Below are positions 26,907 through 36,619 of a stretch of 64,000 nt of DNA, piece by piece. The stretch covers positions 930,001-994,000 of the forward strand of contig NZ_CP101156.1 of assembly GCF_024298845.1 (NCBI RefSeq), written 5' to 3'. The translations under genes and the position numbers were made by a program. The notes under the pieces are model-generated. The model searched no databases. It was not told the DNA's origin and saw only the letters and a program-made list of their open reading frames with translations. Numbering within the stretch: position 1 is the stretch's first letter; each line of letters begins with the position of its first letter. This stretch comes from Natronosalvus amylolyticus (GTDB lineage: Archaea; Halobacteriota; Halobacteria; Halobacteriales; Natrialbaceae).

Positions 26907-27136
26907 GCGGACACCGAACCCTATGGTAAAACGAACGCTCATATAATGCGGTACCTCTTTGTTTGAACGCTAAACATGAGTCACCTGTTATGCATTTCAT
27001 CCCGTTAATCCGTCGGCACGCTTACGATTCCTGCTGAGTGTGAGAAAAGCGAACACCGACCATTTGTCGTCACTCACTGGAACCAACCCGATATATTTAT
27101 TAAAATTCGACAATAAATACGAATGGTACGTTCCCA

Positions 27137-27412
27137 ATGTACGATCTGACAGGATTCCAGCGAGACTTGCTGTACGTCATCGCCGGAGAGGAAGAACCGC
27201 ATGGACTGGCAATCAAAGACGAACTCGAGCAGTACTACGAAAAAGAGATTCACCACGGTCGACTGTACCCGAACCTCGATACCCTCGTGGACAAAGGTCT
27301 CGTCGAAAAGGGCAGCCGAGATCGACGGACGAACTTCTATACGATCACCCGACGCGGGAATCGCGAACTCGAGGCCCGACGCGAGTGGGAAGCACAGTAC
27401 GTCGACCTCTAG
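27137..27412 (+). CDS. PadR-family transcriptional regulator
   Basis: A 91-residue winged-helix protein: MYDLTGFQRDLLYVIAGEEEPHGLAIKDELEQYY is the PadR start and helix, HHGRLYPNLDTLVDKGLVEKG the recognition helix, and RRTNFYTITRRG the wing. It is a single-domain protein without an effector domain, as in many haloarchaeal PadR regulators. The promoter is AT-rich (27091-27119). Target unknown. Confidence 0.88.
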   Translation: MYDLTGFQRDLLYVIAGEEEPHGLAIKDELEQYYEKEIHHGRLYPNLDTLVDKGLVEKGSRDRRTNFYTITRRGNRELEARREWEAQYVDL

Positions 27413-27695
27413 TGGTTCGTTACGACTGAATATGAGAGGCGAACCGATAGCCGTCGTCGAGTTCGACTCTCATTCCGCTAGCTGATAACGTATCGGTAGC
27501 TGTCGATTCCCGGTCGATACCGCCGACGCCACCCTCGAGTCACCGCTTGTCGGTGCACACTCGAGTCAGACACCCACTGGTAGACCAATTAGGCTCTCCG
27601 GTCGATCGCTCGCCTGCAAGCCGTTCCTTGGACAGGCACAAGTTTTGCCAGAACCACAACGAATATTTTTAATTAGTGGAGGTTCGAGTGAAGAC

Positions 27696-29048
27696 ATGGA
27701 CCGAGATACGGTCGAACCGTCTGTCGAGACGATACCGGGGAAAAACGCCTCCACGTGGGCGGACTATCATCACCAGTTTGCCGCACCGAGCACCTACGTC
27801 TACGAATTCGTCTGGGATAGCACAGCCGACGCAACCGGCCCGTTCTGTACCGACGTCGACGGTAACGTGCTCATGGACTTTACGAGCCACGTTGCTGCTG
27901 CCCCGCTGGGATACAACCATCCCGCTATCGTGGACAAACTGGAAGCGTTCGACCTGCCGGACCCGCTGAAAATTGCCGGGCAGGACTTTTACGTCAGCGC
28001 CGGTGGCGAGCCGTCCGATCCCGATCTTCCCGGCCCAACACAGCTACTGGACCGACTCGTCGACCTGACGAGCCACTACGACATGGATCGAGTCTTCCTG
28101 TCGAACTCCGGGGCTGAAGCCGTCGAAAACGCGATTAAGATCTGTTATGCGAGCGGTGGACACCGTGGAATCACCTTCGACGGTGCGTTCCATGGACGGA
28201 CGCTCGGCGCGCTCTCGCTCAACCGATCGAAAACCGTCCACCGCAAGGGCTATCCCGAGGTCCCCGGCATCATCAGCGTCCCCTATCCTTCGACCCAGGA
28301 GATGTACGAAACCGACTGGTGTACCGATGGACCCGGCGGTAACGTGGTCGCCGACCGACTGGATCCCGAACAGGGCGTCATCGACGCCGACGAAGTGGCC
28401 TTCCTGATTCTCGAGCCCGTACAGGGTGAAGGGGGCTACCGAGTTCCACACCCGGAGTTCGCTCGAGACGTCGAACGGCTTCGAGAGCGGTTCGGACTTC
28501 GCGTCATCGCCGACGAAATCCAGTCCGGGCTCGGTCGGACGGGCGAGATGTGGGCTATCGACCACCTCGACCTGACGCCGGACGTCATCACGAGCGCCAA
28601 GGGACTGCGCGTTGGGGCAACCATCTCCCGGTCGGACGTGTTCCCCGAAGAGACCGGCCGAATCTCCTCCACCTGGGGAGCCGGTGACCTGCTTGCCTCG
28701 ATGCAAGGCGTGTTGACGATCGACGCAATTCGAGAGGAAAATCTCCTCGAGAACGTCCGCGCACGCGGTGAGCAGTTCCGCTCCATCCTCGAGGAACGAG
28801 ACGCTCCTGGCCTGATCGATGTCCGTGGTCGGGGACTGATGCTCGCAATCGAATTCGATACCAAGGATCGACGCGAAGCCGTCGTCGACGCCGCTATGGA
28901 GCGAGGCCTACTGACTCTCGGCTGTGGCTACAAAACACTCCGTCTCTTGCCACCGCTCGACGTGACCGAACGCGAGATTGAACTCGGCGCACGGTTGTTG
29001 TTCGAGGCGATCGACGCAGTCGAAGCGCAGATGAGTGTCTCAGCCTGA
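27696..29048 (+). CDS. Class III PLP aminotransferase (4-aminobutyrate-type)
   Basis: A 450-residue aminotransferase. Visible are SNSGAEAVENAIKICYASGG, TFDGAFHGRTLGALSLN, the cofactor-binding VIADEIQSGLGRTGEMWA and the PLP-lysine in DVITSAKGLRVG (about residue 290). It transfers amino groups from omega-amino acids such as GABA, ornithine or lysine; the exact substrate is not decidable. The ATG at 27696 is supported by an AT-rich TATA-like box (ATATTTTTAATTA) 28 bp upstream. Upstream open frame ignored. Confidence 0.9.
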   Translation: MDRDTVEPSVETIPGKNASTWADYHHQFAAPSTYVYEFVWDSTADATGPFCTDVDGNVLMDFTSHVAAAPLGYNHPAIVDKLEAFDLPDPLKIAGQDFYVSAGGEPSDPDLPGPTQLLDRLVDLTSHYDMDRVFLSNSGAEAVENAIKICYASGGHRGITFDGAFHGRTLGALSLNRSKTVHRKGYPEVPGIISVPYPSTQEMYETDWCTDGPGGNVVADRLDPEQGVIDADEVAFLILEPVQGEGGYRVPHPEFARDVERLRERFGLRVIADEIQSGLGRTGEMWAIDHLDLTPDVITSAKGLRVGATISRSDVFPEETGRISSTWGAGDLLASMQGVLTIDAIREENLLENVRARGEQFRSILEERDAPGLIDVRGRGLMLAIEFDTKDRREAVVDAAMERGLLTLGCGYKTLRLLPPLDVTEREIELGARLLFEAIDAVEAQMSVSA

Positions 29049-29260
29049 TTCCGTCGGTATCGGCGCTCCGGAATGTAACCAGTGCGGGTGGAACTGCGAC
29101 TGAAGGGGCGATTCACTCGAGGATCCAATGGCGCCGATCGGCACAAACGCTTTTTGCTACGTACGGGAGTTGTGTAAGTCAATACCGTGTCCAGTCGATC
29201 GGATTCCGAATGAATGTGCATTGATCCTATGACCAGTACAGCGTCCCCCATTGAGCACCG

Positions 29261-30892
29261 ATGAACACGTCACAGCGATTCGTCCTGGCCTTCGCCATCG
29301 TGTTCGTTGTGAGCGGTTTCGTGCTCGTGGCTGCCTTCGATGCCCATCGGAGCGACGTAACGTCGTACACCGAATCGGCTGTCGAAGATCAGGCCGAGGG
29401 AACGGCGGCGGCGCTCGATGATCGACTTCGTGGGCAACAACAAACGCTCGAGGTCGCGGCAACGAACGAGGCGTTGGCCGATCATCGGAGTCAGCGCCAG
29501 CACGACGCGCTCGAGGGGGTCGTCGACCAGTCTGCGTTCGACGGAGCCAGTATCGTCGATAGCGATGGTACCGTCCAGTCGCTGACCACCGGTGACGACA
29601 GCGAGAGCGAACTCGTTGGCGCGGACTTTAGCGACCGCCCATACGTCCAGTGTGCACTCGAGGGAGATCGATGTATCAGTGACCCGTTCGTCGCCGAGAC
29701 GGACAATTACATCGTGGTCATCAGCGTGCCGTTGTACGACGATGGAGAGGTCGTTGGCACCGTCAACGCCGCCTACCATCTGACAGAAACCGTCTTTTTC
29801 GACGCGCTATCGAGCGTCGATGAGCGCACTGGTATCACCATCACACAGGACGAGCGGATACTATACGCCCAGAACGACCACCTCGGTGAGACGATCGATC
29901 GGCAGGCCGACCTCGAAACGGTCGACTGGACGGTGACAGTTCACCACGATCAACAGCTCTTGCTCGAGACGCTCGATCGGTTACAGACATTCCAGATCAT
30001 CGTTGCACTCGCCTTTTTCGGGAGCGTCACCGGCTTTGCCGCCTGGGTGTATCGATCCAAGGTAAAGCGCATCGGGCGCCTGACCGATCGACTCGACGCC
30101 CTCGAGGAACGGACTTACGACACCGAGATCACTATCGGTGGACCAGCAGAGTGGCACCGGATCGACCTGGCGATGGATCGGCTTGGACAGTCACTCGCCC
30201 GACGAGAGCAGATGCTGTTAGTCCACAATCGAATTCTCCGGCACAATCTCCGAAACGAACTCAACGTCATCGAGGGTCACGCCGCGCAGTTGGAAGCCAC
30301 GACGGAGGGCAAAGACTGTGAAGCAGCTCGCACAATTCAACGGGCCACGACGGACCTCCTCGAGTTAGCTGACCGGGCACGGACCACCGAACGGTTGCTC
30401 GAGCGGTCGGTAACCGACCGAGAACCGATCGATATCGTCGGCACCCTCGAGGAAAGCATCGAGCGACTGCACGACGAGTATCCCGATGTCGAGGTGCATC
30501 TCGATGCGCCGAAAACCGCCAGTGTCGTCGGCGGGCCCGAACTCGTCGTGGCGTTCGACGAACTACTGGAAAACGTGGGTCAGCACGCCGGCGAAACGGC
30601 GAGAGTGGATATTTCCGTCCACACTGAAGCCGATACCGTTCGGGTTCTGATCGCTGACGATGGACCAGGCATTCCAGCAGCAACCATCGAGCGGATATCC
30701 GGCAGTACGGAAATTTCCCCCGTCAACCACGCCCGCGGTATCGGCCTCTGGCTCGTCGACTGGACCGTCAGCCTCTACGATGGCTCACTCGAGTTCCTCA
30801 CCGATGAGAGCGGAACGGGGACGGTCGTCGAACTCACGTTCGAACGTGGACCACTCGAAGGAGGAACGAACGAGTTGGAGAGAGGAAAGTGA
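29261..30892 (+). CDS. Membrane sensor histidine kinase with extracellular Cache domain
   Basis: A 543-residue kinase. It has TM1 (FVLAFAIVFVVSGFVLVAAF, residues about 7-26), an extracellular dCache-like domain (about 27-245; DFSDRPYVQCAL and YIVVISVPLY motifs) and TM2 (FQIIVALAFFGSVTGFAAWVY). The cytoplasmic H-box is HNRILRHNLRNELNVIEGHA, the N-box FDELLENVGQHA, and the ATP lid motifs DDGPGIP and RGIGLWLVDW. It senses an unknown small ligand and autophosphorylates. No response regulator is adjacent, as is common in haloarchaea. Confidence 0.9.
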   Translation: MNTSQRFVLAFAIVFVVSGFVLVAAFDAHRSDVTSYTESAVEDQAEGTAAALDDRLRGQQQTLEVAATNEALADHRSQRQHDALEGVVDQSAFDGASIVDSDGTVQSLTTGDDSESELVGADFSDRPYVQCALEGDRCISDPFVAETDNYIVVISVPLYDDGEVVGTVNAAYHLTETVFFDALSSVDERTGITITQDERILYAQNDHLGETIDRQADLETVDWTVTVHHDQQLLLETLDRLQTFQIIVALAFFGSVTGFAAWVYRSKVKRIGRLTDRLDALEERTYDTEITIGGPAEWHRIDLAMDRLGQSLARREQMLLVHNRILRHNLRNELNVIEGHAAQLEATTEGKDCEAARTIQRATTDLLELADRARTTERLLERSVTDREPIDIVGTLEESIERLHDEYPDVEVHLDAPKTASVVGGPELVVAFDELLENVGQHAGETARVDISVHTEADTVRVLIADDGPGIPAATIERISGSTEISPVNHARGIGLWLVDWTVSLYDGSLEFLTDESGTGTVVELTFERGPLEGGTNELERGK

Positions 30893-30967
30893 TCGCCAGT
30901 GAGGCGAACGCAGATCCTGACACAACCCGTCTTCCATCGCTCGTTTCGATTATTCCGAGAGTGGCTA

Positions 30968-31291
30968 TCAGAACCGGTATCGTCGCTCCTCGTCGAGTGA
31001 TGGGTACGAATTCGCGCCGGTCATGTCGTCGAACGTCATCCCAGACAGGTACTCGTCGTAGGTGACGTCGAAGCCTGAACGCAGATGAAAGTCCATCCGG
31101 CCGGTCTCGACAGTCGACTGAAACAGCAGATGAATCGCCCGGCGAACGAGTTCGTCCGTCGACTCCGGCTCGAGGGCCGTCTCGAGGAGCGCCAGTTCGT
31201 TTCGCGTTTCGCGGTCCAGCGAAAGCGCGAGTTCGTCGTCGTACCCACTGTACGTGTCCTGCATCTCGGCGTTCAAATCATCGAGGCTCAT
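30968..31291 (-). CDS. Conserved haloarchaeal hypothetical protein (107 aa)
   Basis: A soluble, acidic, mostly helical protein with no motif I recognise. The central part (RETRNELALLETALEPESTDELVRRAIHLLF) looks like a small helical dimer similar to ribbon-helix-helix partners. The start MSLDDLNAEMQ at 31291 is used instead of the upstream ATG at 31303. Divergent from mutY. Confidence 0.65.
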   Translation of the reverse strand: MSLDDLNAEMQDTYSGYDDELALSLDRETRNELALLETALEPESTDELVRRAIHLLFQSTVETGRMDFHLRSGFDVTYDEYLSGMTFDDMTGANSYPSLDEERRYRF

Positions 31292-31489
31292 ACAGAGACT
31301 CACGAACAGGGTGTAAAGACGTTTGCGCTCGAGGTCGTGACCGCCTTCGAGGAGCCCATCACAGCCATCGTCGTGTCCGGTGGCATTTTCGTGTCCAGTG
31401 GCTTCCCAGACCTGAGCAGGTGCGAGGTCGAAGGCGTGCTATGTCGCCAATCGCCAGCCGTAAGGTCGTCCGTTCGATATCTCGTTCCA

Positions 31490-32446
31490 ATGAGTGACTC
31501 CGGAGATGTCGACGACGATTTGAGGGGGTTGGACGACGAGACCCTCGAGGAAGTCCAGTCGGCACTGATCGAGTGGTACGAGGACGATCATCGCTCCTAT
31601 CCCTGGCGGGAAACCGAAGATCCCTACGAAATCCTCATCAGCGAGGTGATGAGCCAGCAGACCCAGCTCGACCGGGTCGTCGACGCCTGGGCCGATTTCC
31701 TCGAGCGCTGGCCGACGACCGAGGCGCTGGCTGCCGCCGACCGGGCGGCTGTCGTCGGCTTCTGGTCGTCTCACAGTCTCGGGTACAACAACCGTGCAAA
31801 GTACCTCCACGAGGCGGCGAAACAGATCGAATCCGACCCACAATTCGACGGCGAATTCCCGCAGTCGCCGACGGAACTCGAGGAACTGATGGGCGTCGGC
31901 CCGTACACGGCCAACGCCGTCGCGAGTTTTGCGTTCAACAACGGCAATGCCGTCGTCGACACCAACGTCAAACGCGTCTGTTATCGGGCGTTCGACGTGC
32001 CGGATGACGACGACGCGTTCGAAGCCGCGGCGAACCGCCTGCTTCCCGACGGCGAGTCCCGCGTGTGGAACAACGCGATCATGGAACTAGGGGCCGTCGC
32101 CTGTACCAAACAGCCGCGGTGTGACACGGCAGACTGTCCATGGCGAGAGTGGTGTCACGCCTACGAGACCGGCGATTTCACGGCCCCGGACGTTCCCACG
32201 CAGTCCGCGTTCGACGGGAGTCGACGGCAGTTCCGTGGGCGCATCGTGCGAACGCTCGAGGAGTACGACGAACTCGACCTCGACACCCTCGGTCACCGGA
32301 TACGCGTCGACTACAGCCCCGACGGAAACCACGGTCGCGACTGGCTCGAGGGGCTGTTGGCCGACCTGGTCGACGACGGGCTGGTCGAACTCGAGGAGCG
32401 AAAAGGGGACGACGACACCGAGCGTATCGCCCGCCTTCGGCGGTAA
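31490..32446 (+). CDS. mutY: A/G-specific adenine DNA glycosylase
   Basis: Removes adenine mispaired with 8-oxoguanine. The 318 residues start with a short acidic leader. The HhH-GPD fold shows WYEDDHRSYPWRETEDPYEILISEVMSQQTQ (catalytic Glu in SEVMSQQT), the hairpin LMGVGPYTANAVASFAFN and the catalytic Asp in VVDTNVKRV. The iron-sulfur cysteines are in ACTKQPRCDTADCPWREWC; the spacing C-x5-C-x4-C-x5-C differs from the bacterial C-x6-C-x2-C-x5-C. The MutT-like 8-oxoG recognition domain of bacterial MutY is replaced by a shorter C-terminal winged-helix-like part (about residues 245-318). The start MSDSGDVDDD at 31490 is chosen over the long upstream frame. Confidence 0.92.
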   Translation: MSDSGDVDDDLRGLDDETLEEVQSALIEWYEDDHRSYPWRETEDPYEILISEVMSQQTQLDRVVDAWADFLERWPTTEALAAADRAAVVGFWSSHSLGYNNRAKYLHEAAKQIESDPQFDGEFPQSPTELEELMGVGPYTANAVASFAFNNGNAVVDTNVKRVCYRAFDVPDDDDAFEAAANRLLPDGESRVWNNAIMELGAVACTKQPRCDTADCPWREWCHAYETGDFTAPDVPTQSAFDGSRRQFRGRIVRTLEEYDELDLDTLGHRIRVDYSPDGNHGRDWLEGLLADLVDDGLVELEERKGDDDTERIARLRR

Positions 32447-32547
32447 AATTCGACGGCGACCGGACGTCGGCAAGGTTCGTGTCATCGACGTCGGCAATAC
32501 TGACCCATCTACCTAGGCTGATAACTGACGGGTGACTGGGTGCACGT

Positions 32548-33840
32548 ATGACCGACGACTCCGACCGTTCACTCGCCACCGACTCGCTTCACGCCGGCCA
32601 GGAGCCGGACCCGGCGACCGGGGCTCGAGCACCGCCGCTGTACCAGACCACGTCGTACGTTTTCGACGACGCCGACGACGCCGCTTCCCAGTTCGCCCTC
32701 GAGGAACCGGGCTACATTTATTCGCGGTTGATGAATCCGACGCTCGAGACGCTGCAAGGGCGACTGGCCGCACTCGAAGGAGGCGTGGGTGCGGTCGTGA
32801 CGGCCTCTGGCATGGCCGCACTCGACCTCACGACGTTCCTCCTCGCGGAAGCCGGTGACAACATCGTCAGCTCTTCGTCGCTGTACGGTGGGACGTACAC
32901 ATATCTGACACACTCCGTCGAGCGTCGAGGTATCACTACCCGATTCGTCGATTCGCTCGATTACGAGGGCTATGCCGAGGCCATCGACGAGGACACCGCG
33001 TACGTCCACCTCGAGACGATCGGCAATCCAGCACTCGACACGCCGGATATCAGCCGAATCGCCGATATCGCTCACGACAACGGCGTCCCCCTGTTCGTCG
33101 ACAACACGTTCGCGACGCCCGCGCTATGCCGCCCGCTCGAGCACGGCGCAGACCTCGTCTGGAACTCGACGACCAAGTGGCTCCACGGCTCTGGGACCAC
33201 GGTCGGTGGCGTCGTCGTCGACGGTGGTTCGTTCCCCTGGGCAGAGTACCCCGAAAAATATCCCGAAATTGCCGCCGATAATCCGGCCTATCACGGAGTC
33301 AATTTCGCGGAAACGTTCGGCGACGCCGCGTTTACCTACGCCGCCATCGCTCGCGGGCTTCGTGATCTGGGCAACCAGCAATCGCCGTTCGACGCCTGGC
33401 AGACGATTCAGGGCCTCGAGACGCTGCCGCTGCGAATGGAACGTCACTGCGAAAACGCGATGGCCGTCGCCGAGTTCCTCGAGGATCACGAGGCCGTCTC
33501 CTGGGTCACTTACCCCGGCCTCGAATCACACCCCACACACGACAACGCCAGCCAGTACCTCGATGGTGGCTACGGCGGCATGATCACCTTCGGCCTGGAA
33601 GCGGGGTACGAAGCGGCCAGACAGACCGTCGAATCGACCGAACTCGCGAGTCTGCTGGCAAACGTCGGCGACGCAAAAACGCTCATCATCCACCCCGCCA
33701 GCACGACCCACCAGCAACTGAGCGCCGAGGAGAAAGAATCCTCTGGCGTCACCGATGACCTGATCCGTCTCTCGGTCGGTATCGAGGACCCCGGCCACAT
33801 CATCGCCGATCTCGAGGCTGCTATCGAGAGCGCGACGTAG
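32548..33840 (+). CDS. metY: O-acetylhomoserine sulfhydrylase/cystathionine-synthase-type PLP enzyme
   Basis: A 430-residue Cys/Met-metabolism PLP enzyme. LATDSLHAGQEPDPATGARAPP is the typical start, YSRLMNPTLETLQ the substrate site and VWNSTTKWLHGSGT the PLP lysine (about residue 211). It forms homocysteine from O-acetylhomoserine and sulfide in direct sulfhydrylation. In many haloarchaea metX (homoserine acetyltransferase) follows; here the next gene is an FMN reductase 73 bp later, so metX is absent from this spot. MetB/MetZ variants of the same fold cannot be fully excluded. Confidence 0.88.
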   Translation: MTDDSDRSLATDSLHAGQEPDPATGARAPPLYQTTSYVFDDADDAASQFALEEPGYIYSRLMNPTLETLQGRLAALEGGVGAVVTASGMAALDLTTFLLAEAGDNIVSSSSLYGGTYTYLTHSVERRGITTRFVDSLDYEGYAEAIDEDTAYVHLETIGNPALDTPDISRIADIAHDNGVPLFVDNTFATPALCRPLEHGADLVWNSTTKWLHGSGTTVGGVVVDGGSFPWAEYPEKYPEIAADNPAYHGVNFAETFGDAAFTYAAIARGLRDLGNQQSPFDAWQTIQGLETLPLRMERHCENAMAVAEFLEDHEAVSWVTYPGLESHPTHDNASQYLDGGYGGMITFGLEAGYEAARQTVESTELASLLANVGDAKTLIIHPASTTHQQLSAEEKESSGVTDDLIRLSVGIEDPGHIIADLEAAIESAT

Positions 33841-33913
33841 TAATTACGTTCCCTTTCGGACTCGTCTCCACCGGGCGCTGCCTTTTTTATCCCATGAGTG
33901 CCTCGAGTGAGCC

Positions 33914-34492
33914 ATGACTGACGTACACGTCGTTGCCGTCTGTGGGAGTCTGCGCGATGAGAGCTTTACGCGAGCCACGCTACAACGGGCGCTCGAGGGG
34001 GCAGGGGATGTCGGAGCCGAAACCGACCTTCTCGACCTCCGCGAGTTCGACCTGCCGCTGTTCGATGGCGACGTCGACCGGGAAGACGCCGGGGACGCAG
34101 CCGAGTTGGCTCGAGTCCTCCGCGATGCCGATGCGATCATCCTCGGATCGCCGATGTATCACGGCTCGTACTCATCGCCGCTAAAAACGGCGCTGGATTA
34201 CTGCGGATTTGATGAGTTCGAAGACAAGACGGTCGGCCTCGTTGGCGTCGCTGGTGGGTCGTTCCCCGTGACCACACTCGAGCACCTGCGCTCTGTGTGC
34301 CGGGCACTCAACGCCTGGGTGTTGCCCCATCAGGTCGCCATTCCGCGGGCGAGCAGCGCAATCGAAGGCGGGGTATTCGTCGACGAGAAACTCGAGGAAC
34401 GAGTCGCGACGCTCGGTCGGCGAGTCGTCCAGTACGCGGCCATCGAACCGGATCCTGGCTCGTTCGAAGGGGATCAGAACGTCGGCGCGTGA
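33914..34492 (+). CDS. NADPH-dependent FMN reductase
   Basis: A 192-residue flavodoxin-like oxidoreductase (FMN_red family). Motifs are VVAVCGSLRDESFTRATL, the phosphate-binding start, and ILGSPMYHGSYSSPLKTALDYCG, the FMN-binding loop. It reduces FMN or quinone-like substrates. A T-rich box (33883-33889) lies 27 bp upstream of the ATG, which supports a leaderless start. Confidence 0.9.
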   Translation: MTDVHVVAVCGSLRDESFTRATLQRALEGAGDVGAETDLLDLREFDLPLFDGDVDREDAGDAAELARVLRDADAIILGSPMYHGSYSSPLKTALDYCGFDEFEDKTVGLVGVAGGSFPVTTLEHLRSVCRALNAWVLPHQVAIPRASSAIEGGVFVDEKLEERVATLGRRVVQYAAIEPDPGSFEGDQNVGA

Positions 34493-34513
34493 AGATTGGT
34501 TTCGGAATTCGGC

Positions 34514-35161
34514 TCAGGGCTCGAGCGTCTGTTGAAAACGCCGTTGATGGGCCAGGAAGACGAAGACGCCGAAAACGAGCAGCCCGACCTGAATGGCTTC
34601 GACCTGAATAACGAGCGTCCGGTCACCGAGCGAGAATGACTCGCTCAGAACGGACCAGTCGCTAAACCAGGCGGAAGCGAGTAAGATGGTCGCTCCAATC
34701 GCGATGAGACCGGCTGCTAACAGTGCCGTGAACTGTCCCCGCTGGGTATCGGTAAGCCGAAAAACGCGTCGCTCGAGCAGAAACTGAATCGTGAGAATAG
34801 TCGCCAAAAGCGTTCCGGCGACGATGAGGCCAAATACGCCACCCGTCAGTTCTGCGGCGAGTAACCAGACCAGCCAACCGGTAACGAGCGTAAGCGTCGC
34901 TCCGATGCGCACCGGTGTCAGAATGTCGTCGATGGCCGTTGTCGTCAACCCGTAGACGCCCATTCGTAACAAGGCGCCACAGAACAGAACGCCTAAACCG
35001 GCGAGTGCCGTCGAAACCGAGCGCGAGCCGTCGACAACCAGCAGGAACCACACGCCAACAGCGAGCGTCTCGAGCGTCGCTGCGCAGACGGCAGCACCCA
35101 CACCGACCAGTCGACGTCGGGTGTGCCGACCGAACGCGTCCGACTGGCGGATAACGCTCAT
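34514..35161 (-). CDS. Polytopic membrane protein, unknown function
   Basis: A 215-residue protein with about six membrane helices (for example LETLAVGVWFLLVV, TALAGLGVLFCGALL, TLTLVTGWLVWLLAAEL, GLIVAGTLLATILTIQFLL, FTALLAAGLIAIGATILLA and VGLLVFGVFVFLA). The start MSVIRQSDAFGRHTRRR at 35161 is preferred to the ATG at 35212. No transporter motif recognised. Convergent with the FMN reductase gene. Confidence 0.7.
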   Translation of the reverse strand: MSVIRQSDAFGRHTRRRLVGVGAAVCAATLETLAVGVWFLLVVDGSRSVSTALAGLGVLFCGALLRMGVYGLTTTAIDDILTPVRIGATLTLVTGWLVWLLAAELTGGVFGLIVAGTLLATILTIQFLLERRVFRLTDTQRGQFTALLAAGLIAIGATILLASAWFSDWSVLSESFSLGDRTLVIQVEAIQVGLLVFGVFVFLAHQRRFQQTLEP

Positions 35162-35290
35162 ACCCACCGTACGGAGACGGGGGCTTTCGTTAATCGATGC
35201 GTTCGAAGCCATCGAAACCCACGCTCAACGTCTGGACTCGCGGCTCGATTTGGCAAACGCTTTAACCACGGCTTTCCCCGCTTTCATCCG

Positions 35291-35875
35291 ATGCACGCGA
35301 TCACGAACAGTGGGTGGATCGAAGTCGTCACCGGCAGTATGTTCTCCGGGAAGACCGAAGAACTGCTCCGTCGGCTTCGTCGCGCGGAGATCGCGGGACA
35401 GGATGTCGCCGTGTTTACGCCAGCGATCGACGACCGATACGGCAAAGACGCGGTGGGGTCACACGATGGTCGACGATGGGAGGCAGTTGCCGTCGAACCG
35501 GACAGCGATTTCGAAGCCGTCAACGAGCACCTGAACGGCGAGAAAGTCGTCGCGTTCGACGAGGGGAACTTCTTTACCCCGGCGCTCGTCGAGTGCTGTG
35601 AGCGACTCGCCGGCGACGGCCGGCGGGTCATCGTCAGCGGTCTCGACCTGAACTTTCGTGGGGAACCCTACCAACCCATGCCACAACTGATTGCCGTCGC
35701 CGAATACGTCGAAAAGTTCCGAGCTATCTGTACGCAGTGCGGTGAGCCAGCCACCAGAACACAACGGATGATTAACGGCGAACCGGCCCACGTCGACGAC
35801 CCGACGACCCTCGTCGGTGCCGAAGAATCCTACGAAGCACGCTGTCGTCACTGTCACACAATCCGACGAGACTAA
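35291..35875 (+). CDS. tdk: Thymidine kinase
   Basis: A 194-residue type II thymidine kinase that salvages thymidine with ATP. The Walker A loop is GSMFSGKTEELLRRL (residues about 15-29), the Walker B-like acid is in VVAFDEGNFF, and the lid is GLDLNFRGEPYQPMP. The zinc site is two CxxC pairs: CTQCGEP and CRHCH at the C-terminus. A TTTAAC box about 27 bp upstream supports the ATG at 35291. The next gene starts 4 bp after the stop, so they form a two-gene operon. Confidence 0.94.
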   Translation: MHAITNSGWIEVVTGSMFSGKTEELLRRLRRAEIAGQDVAVFTPAIDDRYGKDAVGSHDGRRWEAVAVEPDSDFEAVNEHLNGEKVVAFDEGNFFTPALVECCERLAGDGRRVIVSGLDLNFRGEPYQPMPQLIAVAEYVEKFRAICTQCGEPATRTQRMINGEPAHVDDPTTLVGAEESYEARCRHCHTIRRD

Positions 35876-35879
35876 CCCG

Positions 35880-36479
35880 ATGACCCAGTGGATCGAAAAC
35901 CCCGAAGGCGGCCGTGACCGAGGACCGCGCGGACTGGCTCGGGCCTGGCTCGAGGTGCTGGTACGCCCTCAGCGGTTCTTTCGCACAGGCGTCTCTCCGG
36001 GCGATCAGGCTCCCGGATTGACGTTTCTGATGACCGTCGTGCTGGTCGCGGTCACGTCCCAGTACGTCTTCACGCCGGAATCGTTCCCGTCACTTCCCGT
36101 CTCGCCAGTCCTCGCGGCTGCGTTCTGGATTAGTCTCGTTGTCTTGCTGGTTGCGCCGCTCGGATTACACCTGTTGTCGGCCCTCCAGACGCTATTTTTG
36201 CTGGTGGTCGTGAACGATCGTGCCGGCATTAGCCAGACCGTACAGGTTCTCGCCTACGCAACGGCCCCGTGCGTGGTGGCTGGCGTCCCGATTCCCGCGA
36301 TCCGCGCGGTTGCCTGTCTGTACGGAGCCATATTGCTGGTCGCTGGCTTGCGTATCGTTCACGAGACGTCCCTCATCCGTGCATTACTCGCCGGCTTCGT
36401 ACCGGCGCTCCTTCTCTTTGGCTACGGGTTCGGGGGGATAGCTGCTCTCGAGGCACTGGGCGTCACCGTTCCGTTGTAG
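35880..36479 (+). CDS. YIP1-family membrane protein
   Basis: A 199-residue protein. A cytoplasmic N-terminus (RAWLEVLVRPQRFFRTGVSPGDQAPG) typical of Yip1/YIPF-like proteins is followed by about five membrane helices. Function unknown in archaea. It follows tdk by 4 bp and is probably co-transcribed, though with no obvious functional link. Confidence 0.82.
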   Translation: MTQWIENPEGGRDRGPRGLARAWLEVLVRPQRFFRTGVSPGDQAPGLTFLMTVVLVAVTSQYVFTPESFPSLPVSPVLAAAFWISLVVLLVAPLGLHLLSALQTLFLLVVVNDRAGISQTVQVLAYATAPCVVAGVPIPAIRAVACLYGAILLVAGLRIVHETSLIRALLAGFVPALLLFGYGFGGIAALEALGVTVPL

Positions 36480-36619
36480 CCGAACTGGTACTCCGTCAAG
36501 GCTCGAGCATTTCGCCGAACAGTTCCGCAGTCAGTAGGGGCTCCTTACTGCTCGAGCAACGCGGAAAACGAATCGAAACGGTGTACAGAACTATCCGTCG
36601 TGGTGTGGTGGTCGAAAAT

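Larger units (their letters stand above)
26551..27136. other. Gene-free stretch with hairpins and a repeat element
   Basis: The 586 bp contain two perfect inverted repeats just after the 48-aa ORF: GACGCTTCG/CGAAGCGTC (26636-26664), and TCGCACGGC/GCCGTGCGA (26694-26720) whose T-rich loop is followed by a T-rich tract. The third MITE-like copy lies at 26823-26906. The right end is the AT-rich promoter of the PadR gene. No further gene is seen. Confidence 0.5.

Noticed and set aside
36269-36619. Long N-terminal extension of the acidic membrane protein
   Set aside because: Runs out of frame through the YIP1 gene; the ATG at 36620 starts the acidic, coding-like part.
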